Origin: Coprococcus sp.
GTDB lineage: Bacteria > Bacillota > Clostridia > Lachnospirales > Lachnospiraceae
Length of the DNA stretch: 46,033 nt
Assembly (NCBI GenBank): GCA_016297495.1
Contig: JAEDGN010000014.1
Coordinates: forward strand, 1 to 46,033
Direction of reading: 5' to 3'
The notes beneath the pieces are model-generated. The model was not told where the DNA came from. It saw nothing but the letters and a program-made list of their open reading frames with translations, and searched no databases. Below, piece after piece: positions 8,926 to 17,389 of the stretch. Within the stretch, counting starts at the first letter, position 1. Each line of letters starts with the position of its first letter. The position numbers and the translations under genes are program-made.

Positions 8926-8955
8926 TTGACAGGGCAAGGCATTTCGGGGTATACT
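8926..8955 (+). promoter_or_regulatory. Strong sigma-A promoter of the SRP RNA gene
   Basis: TTGACA (8926-8931) and TATACT (8950-8955) are separated by 18 bases. The predicted start near 8962 is about 37 bases before the mature SRP RNA, and the leader contains a perfect hairpin (ACATGG at 8962-8967, CCATGT at 8973-8978), consistent with a processed precursor. Confidence 0.85.
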
Positions 8956-8998
8956 GTTGAAACATGGGTTGTCCATGTGCTGAGACATGTTATAAAGC

Positions 8999-9266
8999 TT
9001 CCGTGCAGCCGGGGAGATAGCGGTGCCCTGTACCTGCAATCCGCTACAGCAGGGGTGATGTTTCAGCCGAGGGTCTTTGATCTGTAGAGCAGCCCGCTGT
9101 AAGTAGCGTTGACGTCCGGGTCTCGCGCAACAGGAACCAGTGAACCGTGTCAGGTCAGGAATGGAGCAGCACTAAGCTGGACCTTCTGTGTGCCGTGAGG
9201 GTGCCTGGGCCGAGCCAACTGCAGCGGTAACGTTTATGGGTCGGATTCGAAGCGAAACGCACGGAT
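8999..9266 (+). ncRNA. ffs: Signal recognition particle RNA, large Gram-positive type
   Basis: This RNA (scRNA/6S-type SRP RNA, about 268 nt) scaffolds the signal recognition particle with Ffh. The ends pair (CCGTGC at 9001-9006 with GCACGG at 9259-9264). The Alu-domain start GATAGCGGTGCCCTGTACC and the domain IV core GTCAGGTCAGGAATGGAGCA (close to the consensus GGTCCGGAAGGAAGCAGC) are both present. The 3' part GTGCCTGGGCCGAGCCAACT matches Bacillus scRNA closely. The Alu domain marks Firmicutes of the Bacillus/Clostridium type. The domain IV loop reads GGAA followed by T where most have GGAAGG; this looks like natural variation. Confidence 0.95.
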
Positions 9267-9310
9267 TTAAAGTATATATTAAGTGAATTTAATTTAGCAG
9301 ATGAGATATT

Positions 9311-9338
9311 GCCGGTGCAGAATATGTGCCGGCTTTTT
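9311..9338 (+). terminator. Rho-independent terminator of the SRP RNA gene
   Basis: GCCGGTGCA and TGTGCCGGC can form a nine-pair stem (two wobble pairs) with a five-base loop, followed by TTTTT. It lies 44 bases after the mature RNA end. Confidence 0.85.
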
Positions 9339-9522
9339 CTGTCTATACGACAGCTGTATGACAGATAATGTGTATACAACAGGCGTCAATGTGGATAAAT
9401 CAACAGGATATCAAAAAAATTGTGGATGAAACCATAAATCTGACCGCCTGATCCGTAACTATTATGAAGGCGCAGATGAGGGCGCGGTTATTTCCGGAAA
9501 CAACAGAAAGAGAGGTGTATGT

Positions 9523-10050
9523 ATGCGCAATCACGAATTTGATCAATGCATGCGCCGTATTCAAAAGGGCGATAAGACCGGTCTTAAGGATATTTATGAG
9601 GGATATATTTCCTATATATATGCCGTCATATTGGGGATTGTCAGAAACAGGGAGAATGCGGAGGATTTGACAGCGGAATTTTTTGTCCGGCTCTGGAGCT
9701 CGGCGGACAGCTACAGGCCGGGAGGCGGTCACAAAGCATGGATGACGACCATAGCGAGGAATATGGCCATTGATTTTATGAGGAAGTCGGGCCGGGAACA
9801 GCTGGTGGAAGAGATTGCTGACGAGGCAGAGCTGTCAGCTCGGAATTCTATGGAGAATGAGGTTATCGGCAGGATGAATTTCAGAGAGACAGTGGCGAAG
9901 CTGACGGATACAGAACGTCAGATCGTGACCATGAAGTTGGCGGGAGATATGACCTTTAAAGAGATAGCGGGTATTCTTGGTATGCCGATGGGCACGGTTA
10001 CATGGAAATATCAGAGTAGTATGGAGAAGTTAAGGAGGGCCGGCGTATGA
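9523..10050 (+). CDS. ECF-type RNA polymerase sigma factor
   Basis: This 175-residue sigma-70 family factor has only regions 2 and 4. Region 2 covers about residues 22-92, with the RNENAEDLTAEFF helix (core binding) and the W-M-T-T-I-A-R-N-x-A-I-D segment (-10 recognition). Region 4 covers about 124-172, with T-D-T-E-R-Q-I-V and the helix-turn-helix TFKEIAGILGMPMGTVTWK. The start has a GAGAGG site. Its stop overlaps the next start (ATGA), which is the usual pairing of an ECF factor with its membrane partner. The 184 bases before it, after the SRP terminator, hold no gene; TTTCCGGAAACAAC near 9490 could be part of an autoregulated ECF promoter, but this is weak. Confidence 0.92.
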   Translation: MRNHEFDQCMRRIQKGDKTGLKDIYEGYISYIYAVILGIVRNRENAEDLTAEFFVRLWSSADSYRPGGGHKAWMTTIARNMAIDFMRKSGREQLVEEIADEAELSARNSMENEVIGRMNFRETVAKLTDTERQIVTMKLAGDMTFKEIAGILGMPMGTVTWKYQSSMEKLRRAGV

Positions 10051-11216
10051 CAGATCGCGAGATTGAAAAGGCATACAGAAAAATGATGGAATCAGAAGCA
10101 CCGGACCTGTGGGAGCGGATAGAGCAGAAGCTTCCGGAAAAAGCGGTTCTGGCAGATAGGGAGGAAGGTATGAAGCAGTCATTTTGGAGTAAGGTACGGC
10201 AGTTTTTATTTGGTGGGGGTACTTTCAGGACAGCTGTGACAGTATGTCTGATGTGCGTTATTGTTTTCGGGGCGGTGAATGCCGCAGGATTTGGCCGAAT
10301 GGGCTCGGCATCATCGAGCAAGTCGACAGATATGGCAGCAGCGGCCGGGGATATGAATGGATACACATCAGGTGGTACGGCAGAGTATGGCACCGTACAG
10401 TATTCAGCGGAAAATAAAATGGAGATTGCGGAAGAAGCGGCTCCTGCTGAGGTTGAGATGGATGTAGATGCCTCAGTGACTGCCGAGACAGGTGCAGCGG
10501 CAGAAAACAGTGCAGATGAGCAGAATCAATCGGAGCGCAAGCTGATCAGGAATATCTATCTGGATGTGGAGACGCTGGAATTCGATCAGCTGGTGGATGA
10601 ACTGCAGAAGCAGACAGAGGCTTTGGGCGGCTATGTGGAGAGCTCTTCTGTCAGCGGCAACAGTTATTATTATAACAGTTCACGTTATGCGGATCTGACG
10701 CTTCGGATCCCAAAGACAAAAACGGATCAATTTCTGGCGCAGGTCGGTGACATGGCCAATATCGTCAGCCGTTCAGAGAATGTGGAGGATATTACCCTTA
10801 CTTATGTGGACGTGGAGAGCCATATAAAAGCCCTTCATACAGAGGAAGAACAGCTGCTGAAGATTCTGGAACAGGCAGAGACGGTGGAGGATATCATGAC
10901 GATCCAGTCCAGATTGTCGGAGGTGCGCTATCAACTGGAATCCTATACATCACGGCTGAAGACCTATGACAATCAGGTGGATTATGACACCATCACCATC
11001 TATATCAGCGAGGTTAAGGAGGTAACACCGACAGAAGAACGGACCATCTGGCAGCAGATGGAAAAGGGATTCGCTGACAGTCTGACAGCCATCAGCGAGG
11101 GCTTCCGGGATTTCTGCATCTGGACAGTGGCACATATTCCGTACTTTGTCATTCTCTTTGTCGTTGTACTGGTTGTGACAGCTGTTGTTAAAAAGATACG
11201 CAGAAGAAAAAAATAA
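10047..11216 (+). CDS. DUF4349 membrane protein, probable anti-sigma partner
   Basis: This 389-residue protein is translationally coupled to the ECF sigma gene. A cytoplasmic N-terminus of about 65 residues, containing E-A-P-D-L-W-E-R-I, is followed by a membrane segment (about 67-86). A low-complexity Ala/Ser/Glu linker follows to about residue 165. The DUF4349 domain covers about 166-330, with the typical start R-K-L-I-R-x-x-x-L-x-x-x-T/V-x-x-F, then G-G-Y-V-E-S, L-R-I-P and the D-x-E-S-x-x-x-x-L-x-x-E coiled coil. A second membrane helix (about 362-382) and a basic tail (KKIRRRKK) end the protein. The N-terminus may bind the sigma factor, as anti-sigma proteins do; this is inference from the pairing. 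DUF4349 itself has no assigned activity. Confidence 0.85.
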   Translation: MTDREIEKAYRKMMESEAPDLWERIEQKLPEKAVLADREEGMKQSFWSKVRQFLFGGGTFRTAVTVCLMCVIVFGAVNAAGFGRMGSASSSKSTDMAAAAGDMNGYTSGGTAEYGTVQYSAENKMEIAEEAAPAEVEMDVDASVTAETGAAAENSADEQNQSERKLIRNIYLDVETLEFDQLVDELQKQTEALGGYVESSSVSGNSYYYNSSRYADLTLRIPKTKTDQFLAQVGDMANIVSRSENVEDITLTYVDVESHIKALHTEEEQLLKILEQAETVEDIMTIQSRLSEVRYQLESYTSRLKTYDNQVDYDTITIYISEVKEVTPTEERTIWQQMEKGFADSLTAISEGFRDFCIWTVAHIPYFVILFVVVLVVTAVVKKIRRRKK

Positions 11217-11237
11217 AATTATCATATAGAAGCAGAA

Positions 11238-11276
11238 ACGCTATGCAATGAGGAATCTACGTGCATAGCGTTTTTT
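11238..11276 (+). terminator. Rho-independent terminator after the sigma factor operon
   Basis: ACGCTATGCA (11238-11247) pairs perfectly with TGCATAGCGT (11262-11271) around a 14-base loop, followed by six T. It separates the sigma factor operon from the large gene cluster. Confidence 0.9.
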
Positions 11277-11322
11277 ATTTGGTTTCGTGTCGAATATTGC
11301 TGAAAAAAGTCCTCAAAGAGAG

Positions 11323-11328
11323 TATAAT
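11323..11328 (+). promoter_or_regulatory. Probable promoter -10 box of unit A
   Basis: A perfect TATAAT lies 46 bases before the first gene of unit A and just after a terminator. The -35 region is poor: TTGCTG at 11297-11302 gives a 20-base spacer, CTGAAA at 11300-11305 gives 17. This may be a weak or activator-dependent promoter. Confidence 0.6.
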
Positions 11329-11373
11329 GAAATCATTACAGGTATGTAGGCGGGAAATCAGGAGGAACAGCAG

Positions 11374-13161
11374 ATGGCGGAAAAAAATAAACGGGTGATG
11401 CGATACATTGTTCCATTTAGCTTTTCGGATGTTACGTATGAACAGCTCTGTACCAATCTGGAGAGGGCTCCCGGATGGGAAGCGGAGGCAGTGACAGAAA
11501 GAGCGGGGGATATTTACAGATATATTTATCATGCATTGGAGTGTCAGGAAGGATTGGCTGTGTCTGCGGGATCTGCATGGAAATATACGGTTACTGAGAA
11601 AGGGAGCAATCAGATCTGCGGACTGGCTCTCCGGAAAGATGACGGAGAGTTTGTTTATGGTGGTCTTGCGGAGGCCGGATTATATATTTTCAGGACAGGC
11701 ATAGGCCTTTTCTGGTATGAGATCAGTCTGGAACGGCCGGATCTGACCGTTCAGGAGATGATCAGCTGCCAGAGCAGGCTGAAGGAGCTGAACCGGCGGC
11801 CTTCCGATGGCCGGATCTATCGGATGAAGAAGAACAGAATGGTGCAGGTAGATACGCAGAATCTGCTTTTGGAGAAACCGGAGGGAAAAGGGGAGCAGTG
11901 GGTAACTGTCTGTGGTGATAAAGACAAGCCGGGTTGCCGGTATTATGTGAAACAATCATACCTTTCAGAGATACCGGAATATCATGGAGAGGGTATTGCG
12001 TACAGGCTGATAGAAAAAACAGAAGGGAAAGAAAAGGTTTCCTTAAAATATCACAGTGTACAGCAGATGTCTCTGGGTGTCTGGGTAACGGAGATGATAA
12101 ATGTACTGGATTGCGGAATTCAGTATTATCCGGGGTGTAAAAATAATCAAAAAGTCCGGGAGAATCATCATGGGCAGCCGGATATAGTACCGGAGGAAGC
12201 GCTGCTGTTCAGCTATTTCCCGTTTCAGGAAGGGGATGGCATTGACAGCGGGGAAGCGCTTCTGGATGCAGCCTGGCATCTGAATAATGGTTACAGCAGG
12301 AACTTTCTCATGCCGGAAGGGATGGAGAGACAGATGTATCAGCCTTTTAAGGAGGCCTATTGGTATGCAGCCAGTGAAGGCTGCGGCTGTTATGTGCGGG
12401 TGAATCGTGAAAATGAGCAGTTCCTTCAGGGAAATATGCCCCACAGGATGCGGACAGATTATTTTACTTTATATATGCTGCTGCTTTATCAGGCATATTC
12501 ACTGCTCCATTTTTCGGAGAAGATTGAATATGAGCTGTCTGCCGATGCGGGTATGTATCTGGAATCATCGGAGGCTTACAGTCAGAAGCTGCAGCTGATT
12601 CAGACGGAGATCAATACCTTTTTGCTAAAGAGCGTCCATACATCTGTGAGTCATGTGCAGTATCAAAATGATGTGTACAATTATATTGCAGAAAAGCTCC
12701 GCATTAAGGAAGATGTTAAAAGCCTGACGGCAGGTGTTGATTTTCTGGAAGAGCTGCAGGAGACCCGTGAGGAGAAGCAGCGGGCGGAGAAGGAGAAAAA
12801 GGAAACACTGCAGCGGCTGCGGGAAGAGGAGAAAAAGGAACGCAGAGAGAGGGAAGAGGCCAGACATCGGCAGCGTGAGGATGACAGGTTGTCCATCGGC
12901 GTCAGTATTCTGTCATTGCTGACAGTATTGTCGGCTTTTTCAGACGGTATCGGTTTTCTGGACAGCGTGAAGAATGCCGGTGGTTTTCAGGCAACACTGC
13001 AGCAGGGACCCTGGTATATTGCCATCATGGCAGTTGTAGCGGCAGCCGCCATTATTGCGGTATTGATATTTGGATATTCTGTCCGACGTTTCTGGAAGAA
13101 GCGTAAGGCAGAAGATACGGATCATGATCAAAAGACAAAGGAGGGAAGCCAGAATGAATGA
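11374..13161 (+). CDS. CorA-like membrane protein, first gene of unit A
   Basis: This 595-residue protein shares the layout of the CRISPR-linked protein at 4971. It has a V-P-F-S-F start, an F-R-T-G-I-G-L-F strand near residue 110 followed by a helix (compare Y-R-H-G-V-G-I-L at 4971), and a helical domain with a Y-x-x-L-Y-x-L-L-L-Y-Q-x-Y segment. After about residue 450 comes a very charged coiled coil rich in E, K and R (to about 506), then two membrane helices (about 508-528 and 548-570) and a basic tail. This two-helix hairpin after a long helix is the CorA plan, without GMN. AGGAGG precedes the ATG. It overlaps the next gene by eight bases, so it is probably the membrane effector or anchor of the STAND protein. 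The family call is by pattern only. Confidence 0.6.
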   Translation: MAEKNKRVMRYIVPFSFSDVTYEQLCTNLERAPGWEAEAVTERAGDIYRYIYHALECQEGLAVSAGSAWKYTVTEKGSNQICGLALRKDDGEFVYGGLAEAGLYIFRTGIGLFWYEISLERPDLTVQEMISCQSRLKELNRRPSDGRIYRMKKNRMVQVDTQNLLLEKPEGKGEQWVTVCGDKDKPGCRYYVKQSYLSEIPEYHGEGIAYRLIEKTEGKEKVSLKYHSVQQMSLGVWVTEMINVLDCGIQYYPGCKNNQKVRENHHGQPDIVPEEALLFSYFPFQEGDGIDSGEALLDAAWHLNNGYSRNFLMPEGMERQMYQPFKEAYWYAASEGCGCYVRVNRENEQFLQGNMPHRMRTDYFTLYMLLLYQAYSLLHFSEKIEYELSADAGMYLESSEAYSQKLQLIQTEINTFLLKSVHTSVSHVQYQNDVYNYIAEKLRIKEDVKSLTAGVDFLEELQETREEKQRAEKEKKETLQRLREEEKKERREREEARHRQREDDRLSIGVSILSLLTVLSAFSDGIGFLDSVKNAGGFQATLQQGPWYIAIMAVVAAAAIIAVLIFGYSVRRFWKKRKAEDTDHDQKTKEGSQNE

Positions 13162-16100
13162 TCATCCGATTTTGGAATATATTGACAGAGAACCGGATCT
13201 GTATGAGAAAATAACGGCAGAGTTTCCTTATTTTATTGCCCATGAATACCGTCGGTTTTATGAATTGCTGGATAATGGGCAGTACTTTGGCGCATATTTT
13301 GAGATGAAGGATGTGCTGGAGATTCTGCTGAAATTTCCGGCTCTTCTGGCGACGGCCTATATTGAAAATACGCAGGACAATGTGCCGGAAAAAAAGAGCT
13401 GCCTCAGGAATCTGATTCAGAAACAGATGAGTCTGGGAGAATGGGAAAAATATACCCGCAATGTTATGAATAGCGTGAAGGAAGATAAAAAGATTCAGCC
13501 GCTGTACCTGACCTTAAAGAGTATTTTGAAAATTTACAGTAAGGAAAAGGTGATTAACTGGCGTAATAATCAGATTGGTCATGGCGCAGTGGCAGGCAAT
13601 ATCATGCAGTGCGCACAGGATTTCAGGAAATATTCCGGTGCCGTCAACAGGCATCTTCGTGAAACAGGCTCTTTTTACACAGACCTGAAGATTTATCTGA
13701 ATGAAAACTGTCTTAAGGGGACCAGTCTGCCTGAGCTAAAGACCGGACAGAAGCCGGCAGGACAGATTTTCAGTATCGTAGAATCGATGGAGCTGCGGGC
13801 ATGCCTGGGGGATATTTCTTTTAGTCTCCAGCCTTACATATTTTTGAAAGGACAGTACATATACTTCTTTGACAGCATGAATTCATGGCGCCTTGTTGTG
13901 GATGCGCTGGATTATGTCAATGGGAGGAAGATTGTGCTGCAGTCAGAGTTCTTTTTAAGAAAATATCATGAATTGGTAGACGGGAGTCTGCAGACGGAGG
14001 ATAAATCCGTTGGAGATGTGATGGCTTCGGGAGACAATAATTATTTGAACCGGCTGAATGAGGCTGAGGATTTTGTGCCAATGGACAATCTTCATCAGTG
14101 GGTGCTGGATTGCCTGGAACAGCACGAAAAGGGAGTATTTCTTCTCGGTATGGAACGGGGGATGGGAAAAACAGCCTTTGTGAGCAGTCTGGATCCTCTG
14201 ATTCAGGGAGATGACGGAGATGAGGATCTGATGGATGCGGTGATCCGCTGCTACTACTGCAGCCGGCTGGAGTTCCGCAGCACCAATGATTTTGTAGGAG
14301 CCTGCAATACGGGAATGTTCAGGAAGAACAGGGATGCGGATCTGAATCTGGAATCCAGCGAGAGGGAGCTGAAAACGCTGACTCTGGACTGTATGGATCC
14401 TGCAGGTCAGATGTGCGATTACCTGAAAGATTACCGCAATATTTATGAGGCGCTCCGGTATAAGGACAAGCTGATCCTGATGATAGACGGGCTGGATGAA
14501 ATTACTCCGGACCGGCTGCTGGAAACAGGGAATACCATCTTTGATTATATCCCGGGGGAGGACCGGCTCCCGGAGAATGTTTATATATTTCTGACCTGCC
14601 GTACAGGTCAGGAAGAACCTCTGACTCCTTTTGTGCAGGAGCGGCTGAAAGGATTGTCGATCACAGAGTCATGTATGGTTCGACGGGAGGCTGGTGAGCA
14701 CAGAGAGAATCTGAAACGTTATCTCAGGAAAAATATGGATATAGTCATGGCATCGAATGAAGCTGTTATGGGACATATCCTGGAGAAAACGCAGGGAAGT
14801 TTTGTAAAGCTTAAGCTTTTGGTATCCCTCCTCCATCAGGGTATTAAACTGGAGGATCTTCTGGAAATGAATCCGGAGTCCATGCTGACGCTGTTTTTGG
14901 AAAAACAGAAAAATAATTATGGTGACAAGATGTTTGGCATGGCGCTGGATTTTCTGACGCTGGTCGTCAATGCTTATGAACCGCTGTCATTGAGCCAGAT
15001 TGCCTTTTTAATGAATTTTAGAGAGATGCCGGTGGAAATTATAAAAATTGTTCACGATATGGAATGTCTGCTGGATCTGAAGCGGACGGAGAATGGAACG
15101 AGAATTCGTCTGGCTAATGAGGCTTTCAGGGAAGTTTTACAGAAGGTGCTGCAGCCTTTGATGAGGAAGCAGCTGTCGCAATGGATCGAAATGATCCTCA
15201 TACAGGGACGGCAGGAATTGAATATAACAGAAAGTACAGATCTGTATAATCATGAGGGCGCCATGTACCTCTATGGCAATATCCTCGGATATGTGGAGCA
15301 ATGGGCTTCAGAGGAGCAGAAGGCCAGAGTGTATACGAAAGAGTTTGCCGAAGCCATTTACAGATTTGAGGCCAAAGTGGATGGAAAAAATCATGGTTAC
15401 AGAGGTGTGCTTCTGGATATCGGCATGTCATCCGCAGCGGGTGAGATACTTGGCAGACTTCATGAACAGGGGCAATTGGTGGATCAGCTGATATGGGCCT
15501 ATACGTTTAATAATAAAGGCTATCACAGGGGCATTACATTATCAGACGGACCAGGGGCCGAAATGGATTTTGAACGGGCATATGGTATTGCTTTCGCAAT
15601 ACCTGAGAGGAATGAAAAGATTCTTTCTGCCATGGGAACCTTTGCCAATAATATGGCAGCTCTCAAAAACAAGCTGCACCGGTCGTTTGAGGAGACAGAG
15701 GCGTGGAGCCTGCGGTCGATGGAAGCGAGAAAAGAACTGATGGATATGGATTTTGCATCCGGGGCAGAGAACTATATGCAGTCGGCGTTGAATTACGTGG
15801 GGCTGTTGTGCAGCTATGAAAAAACGGAACAGCTGCGGGAAGTTTATGAGGAAATGCAGTCCATCTGCGGCAGAATCCGGCAGGAGTATCCTGAGTCAGA
15901 AGGAATGCTCCGGCCAAGGGGGAATCGTGTGAATTTTGGATATGTTTTTCAGCTCGCTTCTGCCAGAATGAAATACGGACAGTGTCTTGCCGGCGAACCG
16001 GATCAATGCGGGAAGGCGGAAGAACTGTATCTGGAAAGTATTAAGGATTTTGAATATCTTCTGAAGCTGACGGGAGGAAAACAGATGGCTGCTCATGAAA

Positions 16101-16300
16101 GTCTGTATAAAGCCTGGTTTTTCCTTGGCAATATCTACCTGAAAACCGGAGACAGGAAAAAGTCAGAGGAATGCTGGCAGAAGTCACAGAGCTATGTCCG
16201 GCAGCTGAAGGACAGCGGCAAGCTTTATCAGAATGCCACACTTGAGGAAATGAAAAAAGTTATGCCGGAGCTGAGGAAAATCTGTATAAAAGCCGATTAA
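13154..16300 (+). CDS. HEPN-like/STAND NTPase with C-terminal TPR-like repeats
   Basis: This is a 1048-residue protein. The N-terminal region contains R-N-N-Q-I-G-H (R137 to H143), which fits the R-x(4-6)-H motif of HEPN domains, many of which are RNases. The central STAND-type NTPase has a P-loop at 332-340 (GMERGMGKT; the first glycine of the strict consensus is shifted by one) and a Walker B LILMIDGLDE at 440-449, then a sensor-like strand YIFLTCRTG. A helical winged-helix-like region follows. From about residue 830 to the end, helical pairs with A-x-x-x-L-G-N-I-Y and similar patterns look like TPRs, the usual sensor part. STAND ATPases oligomerise on ligand binding and trigger an effector; here effectors could be the HEPN domain or the CorA-like neighbour. 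The start at 13154 (ATG within ATGAATGA) overlaps the previous stop. Confidence 0.8.
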   Translation: MNDHPILEYIDREPDLYEKITAEFPYFIAHEYRRFYELLDNGQYFGAYFEMKDVLEILLKFPALLATAYIENTQDNVPEKKSCLRNLIQKQMSLGEWEKYTRNVMNSVKEDKKIQPLYLTLKSILKIYSKEKVINWRNNQIGHGAVAGNIMQCAQDFRKYSGAVNRHLRETGSFYTDLKIYLNENCLKGTSLPELKTGQKPAGQIFSIVESMELRACLGDISFSLQPYIFLKGQYIYFFDSMNSWRLVVDALDYVNGRKIVLQSEFFLRKYHELVDGSLQTEDKSVGDVMASGDNNYLNRLNEAEDFVPMDNLHQWVLDCLEQHEKGVFLLGMERGMGKTAFVSSLDPLIQGDDGDEDLMDAVIRCYYCSRLEFRSTNDFVGACNTGMFRKNRDADLNLESSERELKTLTLDCMDPAGQMCDYLKDYRNIYEALRYKDKLILMIDGLDEITPDRLLETGNTIFDYIPGEDRLPENVYIFLTCRTGQEEPLTPFVQERLKGLSITESCMVRREAGEHRENLKRYLRKNMDIVMASNEAVMGHILEKTQGSFVKLKLLVSLLHQGIKLEDLLEMNPESMLTLFLEKQKNNYGDKMFGMALDFLTLVVNAYEPLSLSQIAFLMNFREMPVEIIKIVHDMECLLDLKRTENGTRIRLANEAFREVLQKVLQPLMRKQLSQWIEMILIQGRQELNITESTDLYNHEGAMYLYGNILGYVEQWASEEQKARVYTKEFAEAIYRFEAKVDGKNHGYRGVLLDIGMSSAAGEILGRLHEQGQLVDQLIWAYTFNNKGYHRGITLSDGPGAEMDFERAYGIAFAIPERNEKILSAMGTFANNMAALKNKLHRSFEETEAWSLRSMEARKELMDMDFASGAENYMQSALNYVGLLCSYEKTEQLREVYEEMQSICGRIRQEYPESEGMLRPRGNRVNFGYVFQLASARMKYGQCLAGEPDQCGKAEELYLESIKDFEYLLKLTGGKQMAAHESLYKAWFFLGNIYLKTGDRKKSEECWQKSQSYVRQLKDSGKLYQNATLEEMKKVMPELRKICIKAD

Positions 16301-16329
16301 AATAGAAAACACGTAAAAAGGAGAAGCGT

Positions 16330-17379
16330 ATGATATTTAAAAAGAAAAATACAAATCAAAACGAATGGCAGTCAAATGGGGCTGACGGTCCCGAACAGGG
16401 ATCGTCACCAAAAGACAGCAGATTCAGAAAAGCGGGCAAGGCATTGAAGAGAGGCGGTATAGGCATTGTTGTCCTGGTGATCCTGGTATTCCTCGGACTG
16501 AATTCATTTTATACCATCAGTGAGCAGGAGCAGGCGGTCCTGGTAACCTTCGGAAGGCCACAGGCAGTGACCACCTCCGGTCTTCATTTCAAGATCCCGC
16601 TGATCCAGTCCGTTCATAAAGTCAATACAACGATTCAGGGATTTGCTATCGGCTATGATCAGGCGACCAATGAGACAACGGAAGAGGGTATCATGATCAC
16701 CAATGATTATAATTTTGTCGATGTGGATTTTTACTGTGAGTACAGAGTATCCGATCCTGTGGATTACCTCTACAATTCAAAGGAGCCGGAAGAAATCCTG
16801 AGAAATATATCCCAGAGCTGTATTCGTACAGTGATCAGTGCCTATGATGTGGATAGTGTTCTGACAACAGGTAAAAATGAGATCCAGGCGGCCATCAAGG
16901 AGATGATCATGAGCAGGCTGGAGAAGAATGCCATCGGCATTCAGCTGGTCAACATTACCATCCAGGATGCGGAACCGCCGACAACAGAGGTCATGCAGGC
17001 GTTTAAGGCAGTGGAAACAGCCAAGCAGGGTAAGGAAACGGCAATTAACAATGCCAACAAGTACCGCAATGAAAAAATTCCGGCGGCCGAGGCACAGGCT
17101 GACCAGATCGTTCAGGATGCGGAGGCTAAAAAGCAGCAGCGTATCAATGAGGCCCAGGCTCAGGTGGCCAGATTTGCTGCCATGTATCAGGAATATCAGA
17201 AAAATCCCACCATCACCAAGCAGAGAATGTTTTATGAGACGATGGAGGATGTATTGCCGGATATGAAGCTGATCATTGATGATGGCAGCGGTGTTCAGAA
17301 GGTTCTGCCGCTGGAATCCTTTGTCAGTGACATGGAACAGACAGATACGCAGGACAGCAGACAGACAGATGCACAGTAG
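16330..17379 (+). CDS. hflK: SPFH/prohibitin-family membrane protein, HflK-like
   Basis: This 349-residue protein has a hydrophilic N-terminus, one membrane helix (about residues 38-58), then the SPFH domain: the start Y-T-I-S-E-Q-E-Q-A-V-L-V-T-F-G (about 61-75), G-L-H-F-K-I-P-L, and a helical tail with A-E-A-Q-A-D and A-Q-A-Q-V repeats. HflK and HflC form a cage around FtsH in E. coli and control its proteolysis; Firmicutes also carry the pair. No FtsH is nearby. An AAAGGAG site lies 7 bases before the ATG, and the gap to the STAND gene is only 29 bases, so it is in the same unit. A polar Q/D/T-rich tail ends the protein. Confidence 0.85.
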   Translation: MIFKKKNTNQNEWQSNGADGPEQGSSPKDSRFRKAGKALKRGGIGIVVLVILVFLGLNSFYTISEQEQAVLVTFGRPQAVTTSGLHFKIPLIQSVHKVNTTIQGFAIGYDQATNETTEEGIMITNDYNFVDVDFYCEYRVSDPVDYLYNSKEPEEILRNISQSCIRTVISAYDVDSVLTTGKNEIQAAIKEMIMSRLEKNAIGIQLVNITIQDAEPPTTEVMQAFKAVETAKQGKETAINNANKYRNEKIPAAEAQADQIVQDAEAKKQQRINEAQAQVARFAAMYQEYQKNPTITKQRMFYETMEDVLPDMKLIIDDGSGVQKVLPLESFVSDMEQTDTQDSRQTDAQ

Positions 17380-17389
17380 GGGGATACAG

